DNA from: Phoronis australis | Lineage: Eukaryota > Phoronida > Phoronidae | Assembly (NCBI GenBank): GCA_002633005.1 | Contig: NMRA01000215.1 | Location: 72,690 to 136,689 of the forward strand | DNA: 64,000 nucleotides | Direction of reading: 5' to 3' | Shown here: positions 46,801 to 58,800 of the stretch, piece after piece | Layout of the letters: each line of letters starts with the position of its first letter | Numbering within the stretch: position 1 is the first letter of the stretch | The notes under the pieces: model-generated | The model's input: the letters and a program-made list of their open reading frames with translations, nothing else | What the model was told of the DNA's origin: nothing | The model's database searches: none | Position numbers and translations under genes: made by a program

Positions 46801-49800
46801 TGCTTACTATGTAGAGGACGGTTGACGATGATTTTCCGACGATTTCAACCACTGTGGCGCCTCCTAGTGGCAGTTTTTTTTTTGCGCCTATGGCTGTATC
46901 TCCTAAACCGTTCGCAGGATCGTTACGAAATTGTGTAAGTATATTTATATGATGTTAACAACAGACGATGACGACTTTTGGACGGATCCGCCTACCAGTG
47001 TGCCCCCNNNNNNNNNNNNNNNNNNNNNNNNNNNNNNNNNNNNNNNNNNNNNNNNNNNNNNNNNNNNNNTCATAGGTCTTCAGGTGTATACTTTGTGTTA
47101 CTTCGTGACTATGAAGGAAAAGTTCCAAGTAGAAATTTGTTTCTGGCATTCTAATGCTGTGCTAATCTCGTATGTTGGTAAATTTGTTTTTAATTCTATG
47201 TTTCTGTGGTGCTTTAAGCAACTGATGTATAGGATGTGCTTGTATTATGAAGATCACTCACATTTTGCCCCTAGCCTATTGAGGAGACAATGACCATGCC
47301 TTTCCATTTTGCAAAGTACAACATACTACATATATGCCCTCTACTGGCCACTTTATGGTACCAATAAACAACCCTAGAAGGATACCGTATACGGTGCAAT
47401 TGTGGGCGCATTTCAACGCTCTGCGTTGCTCTTGTTGATATTTCATTTTGAACATTTGACATTTCATTTGGTCGTGCTTCATTAAACACTGTTGATCTGC
47501 TATAAATGCAACTTTCTTGTTGCTAAAATTCACTAAAAACACGTGGTCATGTGACTGGATTCATGATATTTATTCCAAAATCAAATTCTACAATTGTCGT
47601 ACATTCAGAAAGTACATAACTTTCACCGAATTAAAAGTCAAAAGTTTTGTAGATGTTTGACTAAATACACAGACTTGTCGATAATGTCCTGAATAACCTT
47701 GAATAACCTTGAATAACCTTGAATAACCTTGAATAACCTTGAATAACCTTGAATAACCTTGAATAACCTTGAAATCAGTCAAGTTAGTTACACTGCATTA
47801 TTGCAGGTTTTACGCATGAAGAATCCTGATAACAGTTTGTCATTCTTGTAGGTGGTATGCACATAAACTACAGCGACAGTAAGAAAGCATCTACGAATAT
47901 TCGTCGGCCGTTTGGCGTGGCGGCCATGGACCTGACGGACATCTTTAAGGGTCAAGTGGAACCAGACATCGACAAGCAGTTCTTCATACCATTCCTACAG
48001 TAAAATACTTATGCCTTTTGAAGTTGAAATCAAATACAACTGCTCCTTTGTGAATACTATATTCACCAAGGCGTTTAAAGCCACTACCGATCATATTCTG
48101 ATGTTAAAGACTTAAAGACTTAAGTTACTTCACAGGCGTATTTTTTCTCTTCCAAACCAATGTTGTTCTTCATAATCTTTGTTTGAATTGAAATTGGTCA
48201 ACAGAAATCACCTGGGTTTTATTATCTAAACAGCTATACTGCCTTTGTGACTTGAACTAATCCGTCATGATGAGCAACTTAATAGGGGAGTTCTGACGCG
48301 ATAATATTTCAGTGTTCAAGTAAGGAACAACTCGATTTTATAACTATAGTGAGTGGCTTAAATCAAAAGTCGGTTTTAAACAAAAGGCCTGTGTTCATTG
48401 CCTCTCAAAACTGCAGTGGCGGGCTTTAAGCCAAAGTTCAACAACACATGAAAACCTGAAATTTAGGCGTGGTCACACATCTGTTTATCTTGGCTAATGG
48501 TTTGGCTTACCCTGCGCGTGTTTTATTGTCTTTTACAATAAAGTTTTCATTTTAGCATTTTGAAGCTGTGTATACTGTATAGCTCATGTTCACAATGTGC
48601 AAGTTTATCTCATTTTCTTTAGAGATTCAGGGAGCGTTATCGACAGTTTGCATTGCTGCTCTTGGGTTTTAATAAACGACTCGAAGTGCACTAGGTGGCA
48701 CCAGTGCAGCAAGAGTTGTATCCATAGAAATACGTGGAGCCAAATAGTCACATGGGATCGTTATCATGTTAAATTTACTGATGAACTGCTTCTCTCAATC
48801 TGTTCAGAAGTTAAAAATTATCTTTGCTCCTTAGCACCACCCGGTTGGATATCTAGTCTACCATTGTATCATTTATTTTAAGGTGCAGTGAGCGCGATTT
48901 CATGGACAGTGTTGTTCGGAGGGCAATTTCGTCGAATAACATTAACTCCAGGGGCCAGGGATTGTGGGTATCGCTACGAATGTTGTACGGCGACATGAAA
49001 CAGTGCCGCGAAGAGAACCCCCACCTTGTGGTGGGCACGACTGCTGTGGCCCGTAAAATGGGCTTCCCTGAAGTTATTCTTCCAGGTGAGAATTGTCATC
49101 ATTTTGTACTTTAACTGTTGTTTGTGCAAAATTTACTGTAGAGGTCACTATTTACATCCTTTGTTGGACTAATTGGGTCAAGCTGAAATGGGAAACTTCA
49201 AATTGTATTTTTCAAGTTAACGGAGATGGGTCCTCCCGTTGGAGCATGGAATCCTCTTGATCATTTATCATTGCTCAGTGACAAGACATCATCATAAATT
49301 ATCATGATTATTGATAAGCTTTGCATGGTAAATCTTATCAACCATAAAGATAAATTCTTGTCATACCTGTAATGTGAATTCATAGAAGTGGTTGATTTGA
49401 ATTTCTATTCGAATCATTTGTCATAAATTAAAATATTAAAATTGCTTGTGTACCACGTTCAGCTGTTTTGTCTGTTTTTGTTACAGGGGACATCAGAAAC
49501 GATATTTATATAACTCTGCAGCAGGGAGAGTTCAGCATCCGTAGTAAAACGTCTGCCCCCAACGTCGAGGTCACTATGTGCGTCTGCAATGGGAAAGGTC
49601 AGGTCATTGAGGTGAGTTGGATGTTTCTGTAATGTCAACACATTATTACCAAATACTTGGTTTAGCTTATATGATTGGTTTAGGTTATGTGACTACATAC
49701 AATTTTTGTTGAATTTGAATGTAAATTTATTGGTATTTCGGTTCAATATTCATGCATAGATTGATACTGAAATAAATTTTTCTAATCATCTTTCACTTTA

Positions 49801-52800
49801 TTTTGTGTCTGTCATATTCATTTATGTGCACTAACTTTCATTTTTTATTGACTGTTCTCTATTATTTTACACGCTGTTAGCAACTTGACCCCTAACCCTT
49901 CTTGTAACCCCTGATGATCTAGTTAGTCTTTCTAGCGGAGGCTGGAGGTCAAAGTTCATTACCAATAACATCAGTCTGTTTTATCCAGCCTAACAACTCT
50001 TACAAATTGCTTGATATTCGAAACTATGGTAACAGGATGCTTTTGAAACTACTATTTCCAGTTTTAATTTTTTATTAATTGTTTAAATTGATATATGAAT
50101 ACTAAATAAAATATTTCACAATTAGGTTTATATTTTTAATCCATTGGTCAGTGTTTTCGCTAATCAGGAAATTTTTTTCAGTCTCTTTACTATTGTTTAT
50201 ATGTTTGTCAAAGCCATTAGACCCATAGCTACCTAAGGGATGATTTATGAAACTTAATTTTCTTTTCTTCTGTAATACTCCTTTTCCATGTTTCATGTCA
50301 ACATGTTATCTCTGAAGACTTTTAGTTTGGAGATATTACTTTCTTGATTTTATATCAAAGGTTTGGCAATTGTTTTCTTTCCTGGCTTTTTGAGTTCCAC
50401 GTTCCAGTGCAATATGACTCTGAAGTTTGATTTGTGGCATGGTTGTTAAGAAGTCTTTGTCCCCGTGGCTACAATGTTGCTATGAAACCTGACAACCTGC
50501 ATGTATGAAAAATACATCACAACCATGCTTTTGTTTTGTTTATACATGCATCATAACTATATATCTCATGTTCCGTTGATAAATGCCTGAAAATGTTTGC
50601 TTCATCCCTCCGCATGGTTATTTTTTGTTTTGGAAAATGACGTTCATTTTACAGTCATTAAAAGTGAACAATTTGTATCTACATGTTGATAAATTAAAGG
50701 TGCCCCAAACTGCCATCCTCTGTCAAAAACCAGCTTTTGATTTAGGCCACTCAAGGTTGTAAAATTGTTATCCTGTTGTTCTTTACACAGATTAGAAGTG
50801 ATATCTCGTCTTGAAGAGAACTGTCATATGGAAATAGCCTCAGACGAGTCTCAATATGGTGCCTGTCATGTTGGGTTAGTTTAGCCAAAGCAGTGCGGCT
50901 GCCAGCAAAATTTCTGACGTTTTATTGCAACTTATTTCAATTCAAGCAAAAGACTTTGCTTCGCTAGAGCAAATATGCCAGAAAGTTGTTTTTGACAGCA
51001 GACCATGGTTTATAGTGCCTTTAATGTAAAAGTAATGAAATCTAGTTAATGAGAAGGGGGTGATTCCAAGGTACATATCCCTTTAAGTACAAGTTAGGTA
51101 CAGCAAGGCACCATAGTTGACACTGTACTGTAACCATATAACCCTGCAATGAGCACATGTGCCTAGCTGTGGAGCTGCGCCTTTGTGCAGAACATTTGAG
51201 TAAGAACCAAGTCTTATTTTTATCAACAGTCGAGACTTAGGGATTTCTTAAGAATATAGCTATAAGTTTTAAAACTGTATATTTTGAGTACTTGACCACT
51301 ACTCTAACCTTTTTCACCCAGGTGTCATTTATGCAACATGATGCGTGAAATAATGTGGTTTGGTAGTGTATTTTCAAAAAGTTAAGTTGTACTTATTATC
51401 AGAGTATCGTATTTGACTAGATGCATGTGCCTATATGCGGGACATTTGAGTGGAAAAAATCTCATGGAAAAACTGCATAATAGGCACATGGGCTTATTTG
51501 CATGGTTATACAGTAGGGAGATTTTGAAGGTATTGTGTGCTTCAAAGAAGGGACAAAATATCTTGGAAACAACCTAATGACAGATGCCATGGAATCATCC
51601 AAAATGAAATTTCTGACTTAACAACCGTTCTTTGTAGACTGTTATCACTGGTGGGCAGATGGTAAGAATTCTATCAGACCCTCGTACTTTTGTTTTTTCT
51701 GCTGTTGTTGCTGGATTATTTTTGAAAATATTTGTTTTGTTTGAAATACTAAAAGCAAGCTGTTTATCATAATAAAAATGGGATTTCAACGTGAGATGAG
51801 ATTATTGGGAGTTAAGCATGCTTGCCGAGTTAATTACATCATTATTTGTGTACCATGACTAAATAATGTGTAATGTTTCCACAAAAGAATTATAGCCAGT
51901 TTCGGATTTTTCGGCAAATCTGCATCCTGCTCGGGCTAAGTCCACCGTGTTTGATTATTTCCACAATGTACTGTCTGTCTGCACTTTCAGTAGTAGTCAG
52001 TCAGTTGTCTTAACAGTGGTGCCTGTGTCTGAATATTTTGCGCGTACATTTCTCAATAACATGGCAGGAATGCTCGTGATCTGAGAGACAGCGAAGGTCT
52101 CCTAAAGCACAGCAGAGAACCTTACCGCACAAAGTTCATCACTTTTTTCTATTTTTTGTTTTATTATTCACATGGGTTGACACAATGCATGATGAATGCT
52201 ATGAAATTTATATTAGTGTGTTTGAAGCGCGTTGGGATTTCTAAGAAACATCTCAATCATGTGGGAGCCTTAGAAGCTTCTTGTTCTGCCCCCTGGTGGT
52301 ACTGGGAGGTAGTACTCCTTCGCAGTGGACAACAATTATTTTTGACATTGTGAATATTTTTTGGGTGAATGTGGACAAACACGAGATTAAGAAAGTTTGC
52401 TCTTGTCCCACTGAACAGTGGTCACTGAAAGTGTGTCCAGAGTGGTTGTCCCAGTGCGAATTGCCGAGGAACAAGTGACTGTCTGAACAAAAATGGAACC
52501 AAGTTAGCACTAATGTCACAATTTACCCCGAACAATTTGCCGCGGGATTTTTGCCCATTTGGATTGAAGCAGTGTCTGGGTCGAAGTACTTATCCACTTG
52601 CGGAACATTTTCCATTTTTTTCCAATTTCCCAAAGCACGTCTCTTTTTGTCACTTGACACCGGTGACAGGTTTGTCGTGCAGACGTTCAGCTGTTTGTGA
52701 ACGAGTTGCTTCTGGGGTAACTGGCTGTCTGGACAAAATGTCAGAGGCCTATGGTAACTCATGAACGTGTAGTTTCTTAGAAATTTAATCTTTTTGTTGT

Positions 52801-55800
52801 TGTGCATTGTGTTCTGTTGATCATTTTTGCCTTGGTTTTGATGAGTAAACGCGTTGTTTAAATACTGCTACTAACATCAAGGAGATATCCATTTTTTATT
52901 TTTAATAGAACTAATGTTTGATCTTATACTCCTACCTCACAGTTGTTGGAAAAGATTTAGTCATGAGCACATCACAGTTTAGACAAAATTTACAAAAAAA
53001 TATCTATCTAGCAATCATTATTCTCAGAGTTTGCACTTTTGCTCATGTGAGATTATTTTTCAGAAATAGTTGTGTGGAGCGCAAGACCAAATTTGCGACT
53101 TAAGTCATATGCCACTTTTCTTTAAATAGACCCTTGGACTTTGTTTCTGTCTTAAATTTTTCTATGGTGGTTTTCCAGGGCTCGAATTAAAAAATTTAAG
53201 CGGCTTCCAACTCTTGGCTTAAAATTAAAAATATCATTCCAACTCCCCTTGTTTTTGTGTAGATTTTCCAAACTTATTGAAAAAGTGTTTTGTGATTTTA
53301 GTATGCAGTTAACCTATGAACTGTAGTCTCCTTTGTTGCCATACACTATCCAATCAAATCTTTGTTTGTGCTCAGTGTGTTGGCAATATATTGAGATGCG
53401 TTTGACCTGAATTACATCATATGAATGTAACTGGTCAATTTCTCATGTTCTTAACTAAACCCCACTTTGCCTGCAAGTGTTTCTCCCCAAATCGCATGCT
53501 CTGGGCACATGCATTAAATTTAAGTTTCCTAGATAGTCTTAATAATTTATTCCTTCTTTTGATGCATATGTTCACTAGATAGGAGCCTGTCGTTTGGTAA
53601 CTTACTTGAAATATGCTTCATATCGCAAATCTAAATGCTGTCTTCTATGAAGGGGTTCAAGCAGTTGAATGCCTGGGAAAATATTACGACTCAGTGTGGG
53701 GCTCCAGGTTGAAGTTTTTATAATGCTCTCACAAATTTGACAATATCCACTCGGTGTAGAAGTTGTTTGGGTTCACAATGTTGCCAATATTTGAAGTTAG
53801 TTACCGAACAGAATGTTATTCCATCCTCTTAACCAACATGCATTACAAATGGCTGCTAACAGCACAAATAGAGCTTTGCATGTAGAAACATTCCTCGTGC
53901 ATGACTCGCGCTGGTATGATATCAGTATTTTCATCTTGGTATCTGTGAAACCAAAGTGCACAAGTTATGCTTTATATGGAGAAACCCCTCAACACGATAA
54001 AATTGGGGGAACTCCAGGTACCTTCATAAACATAACAATGTATTGTTAATCATTAACTTCCGCATACAAATAGTTGATATTACCTTCCCTCGAAATAACA
54101 CTTACTGAGAATATTATGTAGTCTTGAAACCAATCTTCGATTTTCCTTAATTAACACCCGGACAGGGGCAAAACGTTTAGTAGAATTTTTGTCAGTTATT
54201 CAGCTTTTCCATCTAGGTCGTAGCTGTAACTAAACGCACTCTGCTGTATTTCTAAAAATCTTCTTATTGTGCTTGCTTGTTTCTACAGAATGTGATCACC
54301 CAGGGCTCCGGGGCAGATATGTACAGTCAGTACAAATCGGTCGTCTACTATCATGAGGATAAACCTAAGTGGTTCGAGACGGTGAAGGTGGCGGTGCCTA
54401 TTGAGGCGTTTTATGACTGCCATCTCAAGTTCACGTTTAAACATCGGTGCACCACAGAGGGTAATGTTGTGGCAACAGAACTGAGGGTTACGTGCTCTAG
54501 GTTTAGACATGGAGTGCCACAGAAAATCAGACAATTGTGTCTCGTTACATTAAAACCAGGGCCTGAGGTCTAATCTTTGGAATCAAAATCAAACTCAAAA
54601 TTATTTTTGACATTTTCTGTTGTGCTTTTGTGCGAACTCATGATATGTTTTTGAGTTCATATGGTTCACATTGGGTGATTGTTGAATCCTGGTTTGCTCG
54701 TAATGACCTGAGCATTTAAGCTATAATTTCGACTCTGAACTCGAAATTTATAGTTTTTACTTCACTTTATACCTCCAATCTAGGGATTGTCATGTTCAAA
54801 CTTGGATTAGGCACTCGTCTGTGTGTACTGTAGTTTATTCTAGTTCGGAATAATTGACACTTACCTTGAACTTGTACAAGAATAGAATGAAAATACCAAA
54901 AATGATTTTGATTTGAAGTTCAGAAATTAGACTCCGGGCCCAGGGATCGAAAGGTATTTGGCTTGTGGTTTGTACATATTCTTGTTTGGATCTGTGGAAC
55001 TATTTGAGATACTGTGCTCTTCCTGTAAACTCTGTTATCAGGAGATGACACAGACTTGTATGCTGTTTTTTTTTAAACTTAGATGTATTTACAAGAAAGT
55101 ATCATGTTCTGCTCTTGAGTTATATTACACAAATTTTGGAGCTTACAAAAAAGGGTATAACATGGTTTCACCTCTGCTTTGTCCCAACTACTTTTCTAAT
55201 TAAGATTTCAATTTGAAGCTAAGTCATTGTAAAATAATGGCATTGCTAGACTTCATTTATTCATGGTTTAACTCCAGGTAAAGACAAGTATGAACGTCCA
55301 TTCGCCATGGCGTATGTGAATCTGATGTGTGACAATGGAACAACTCTCTTAGACAAAGTACATGATATGCTTGTGTATAAGGTAAGAGACACCATTCCAT
55401 GTTCGTAGCAGTCCTTTAAAGTGGGCTATGACCCAGCTGTAGAGTTTGCTTGCCACAAGGTGGCGCTGCTTGACCCCAAGTTAAACATGTTGTTCATTCT
55501 TAGCTCTGTTTTATGTATGCTTATGTGACAGTATTCATTTGTTCAATTATTGTCGTTAGTTAATAAAATTAAATTAAGACATTCATAATTGGGTCATTCT
55601 TTGAGACATGAACATTAAAAATTAGTGTAAATATTTCATTATTATTAATCTTTTTTTAATGTGGAAATGAATGTTACACAAGGAAGTGAATATGGGAGGC
55701 CTAAATGACAAGTAGTTTTGGGTGTAGCCAAATGCATTTCTAAACTCCATAAACAGACCATGCACGTTGGAATGTACTGTCTTGTAGTTACAGCTGAATG

Positions 55801-58800
55801 TCTGCTTTCGTGGTACCTTGTGCTAAATGGGGGTGTTTAGTGTTGACACTATGTTAAGAGTACAAACACAACGAATTGATTCATTCATAGCTTTGTGTAA
55901 TTTGGTCTGTTTTCATAGACTAAATAAAAACAATGGTGCTCGATTTGTTGTTGACATTTTAGATGAAGCAAACAAATGTTATAAAAAAGATTATTTCGTC
56001 GCTAAATTCTTCGTACTTTTCAGACATAACCATCTTTGTTGTTGGCATAGCACAAAATATGTCAAGAACAAATGGTCACTTTAAACTCATTGATGTTATT
56101 TGCATTGACCAGAGCAATAAGGCAGCAAAATCCGTTTTATTGATGTTAGAGCTGTTGTCTGTCAGACATTCGCCGCAATCAAGTCTGATATTTCTTAAAA
56201 TATTTCGCTCTTTAAGGCGTGGATATGGTTGAGCGACAGAGCCGTCGGTTGCTTTTGCGGAACTGCTAATATCTGTAACTTTTCTTGCCGATAATGACCC
56301 TTTAACATGTCTTTCCGACACGTTCATCTGTTAAGATTATTCAACTTTTTTGATAAAAAATGCATGGTTCTGAGTTGAAGAAGCCTGTAACTTTGAATTG
56401 TGTGTTCTCAACAGACAAAGGATGCTACAAATGCTACAACCTTCTCCTCTTATGTCACTAACAAATTTGGCAAGGTAATTATCTCCCCTGCTTGCTTGCC
56501 GCAGACGCCATGTTCATTTGCAGAAAGGTAGTCTCGTGTTGATTTATGTGACACATATGGAGCTCGCTGGCCAGGTTTGGTGGATTGCTCTCCCTCCGAG
56601 GCTCTTGGAAACTGTTCCCTGTTTCATTCATCTGTGCCAAGTAAAAATCTAAGCAGTATAATTTTTTGTTCATATCTTGCGGGTTTCACAAACGCATTTA
56701 CTGGTTCATTCCTGCATGTTGAAGCACTGACTATACCATTTTTTTTCTAAGTAGGCAAATTGATTACTTTTATCATGTTGCAAAAAGATTCATTGATTCA
56801 TTTGTGATAGCTGTATCGAGGCTCATGACCACTTATTGTACTCAAGACTAGATTTAAGTGTTGACCTCTTGTGCGTCACTTGTCAACTGAAGTTTAACCT
56901 TATTTGACGTTATGTGATTGATCGATTTTTCAAGTAACATCTCAATTAAAGTTGGTTATCTTGGGCCCTGATGATGTCATAGGATTGCCTGGCAACCATG
57001 TTCAGTTGGTGAAAAGAAAATGCTGAACCTTTTTATTTGTAATTTGAAGTTAGTTGATAAAAAAACAATAAACCATCTGCTTCTTTCACTCCATCAGTTG
57101 ATGATTTCGGTCATTCTACAAATTATTGCTCAAAGTGTTGTTACATCTGCTCATGGGCCCCTGAGGAGGCATTATTTTACATCACTAGGGAGCACAATCG
57201 TGCTAACCTGGGTCACATTTTGCAAAAAAACTTGGTTTTAATTTGGCAAGTAACTCCACTTCAGGGCACAATTTTTTGAAAAAACATTTAGGAGACCGTT
57301 CAAGTTCTTAATCTGTGCGCAATATGGGGTATCGTATTTTATTGGTGAAAAACCAATCTCCGTGGGTGCACCTCCCCTGGTTTAGCTATTTGTATGCAAC
57401 ATTCAACACCTACATGATTACAGGGCTATGTTCGGTAGATGTAAGAATTCCACGATTAAAACTAATGAGATCTCTTGCTTTGCTTATAATGCGTGGTAAT
57501 ATCTCGTCAAGGCTTGCGTTATCCTTTGTTTTCGCAAGGTCTTTGAATCTATAGAATGCAGGCCTGGTGTCCAGCAAATAATCACCTTCGGTGTACGAAG
57601 TAGAGAGTTTTTAACAGGCGTGGATAACTATTTTTGCCAGGTTGATGTAGTAGTGTAGTGATATGGAACTTTGTCTCTTTGTTTAACTTTGATCACAATT
57701 AAGGGTTATTACACCTAGTTGCTAATTCTTTTTGTCAGAGTGGAGAAATAAGCTAGTACTCTGGGAAAAAGCCAGTCGCAAACGAGCCAGGACTAATTCA
57801 AACTTTGTCTTGTCATAACAAGATAGATATATTGCCACATTGTCGCATGCCATAACTTTCTCAAAGTTCGACATAGTGTACAGCAACTACTATAAGCCTA
57901 CATTTGCCATACTGTGGTGTCTTGGATTTAACACCTGTTGTGGTCAAGTTATTTCACCAATTGGTGACACAATATAGTGCACAAGTGATATTTTATTTGC
58001 TGATGTTTTAACAAAAGTTGCATAGCGTCAAATTAGTACTTACTTTATTCAAGTTCTGTTACCATAGCTGCCATCAAAAAATATTTTTAAAAATTTAAAC
58101 TTTTCTTCTAAGGTTACATAGGACCCTAGGAAAATGTTCACATTTGGCTAACTTTAGAACGTCATATCTCGGAAATAACTGATCCAACTTTGCAAATGAA
58201 CTATATTGTGATTTTTATTAAAAATCTGAAGTTGCGTAAAACAAAAATGAAATGACTAACATTTTTTGAGATTTCACCTTGAATGTTTATGTCAAATTAG
58301 AGTTGATCACGTCATTGATTTTTGGTTTGCTATGAAGGAACCTTTAACTTTAATGCTAAATGTTACTAATGAAAAGACATAGTCACGTGACCCAGTCAAT
58401 GGCAAATTTTTATAAAGCCAAAACTCAAATTCAGTAGGTTTTTTTACTTTAAAAAAATGTATACTTTTACTTACTATTTGGATGACTGCACAGATTTGCC
58501 TTAAGTTTATTTATTAATTGTTTTGACTTAATTTGCAGTTTGTTGACAGGTTGTGAGAGTAGCCAACAAAACTATTTTTCCAGAAGTAGCTAAAATGGTG
58601 AACCTTTGGATAAATAAATTGTGTTACCTTCATCTGTTCCGTTTGTGCATTTGTTTAATTGTGGAGTTTTTCACTTGATTCATGTTTTATTCTTTTTGTT
58701 GCATGCATGTTTGTTTTGTTCACACATTTCTGCCTAATTCACATGTCTTTTTGTGCACCCACATGTGCATATGTGGGTGCATATTGCTGTCACCTCTGTC

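Larger units (their letters stand above)
46120..47690. mobile_element. TAGGACC MITE copy split by the hairpin-ended element
   Basis: The left piece (~46120-46345: 'cccacttttgcatgaaggac', 'gcataagacaaaaa') and the right piece (~47540-47690: 'tggtcatgtgactgg', 'acagacttgtcgataatgtcct') form one TAGGACC copy. The intervening DNA is the CCGTCCG element at 46349-47440. Confidence 0.55.

Noticed and set aside
47588-47782. Minus-strand repetitive peptide ([10 protein letters not shown])
   Set aside because: A translation of the 10-bp satellite, not a protein.
54277-54573. Reading through past 54460 in the DHR-1 exon
   Set aside because: The frame continues into the intron by chance. The donor GAGG|GTAATG and the next exon's phase fix the end at 54460.
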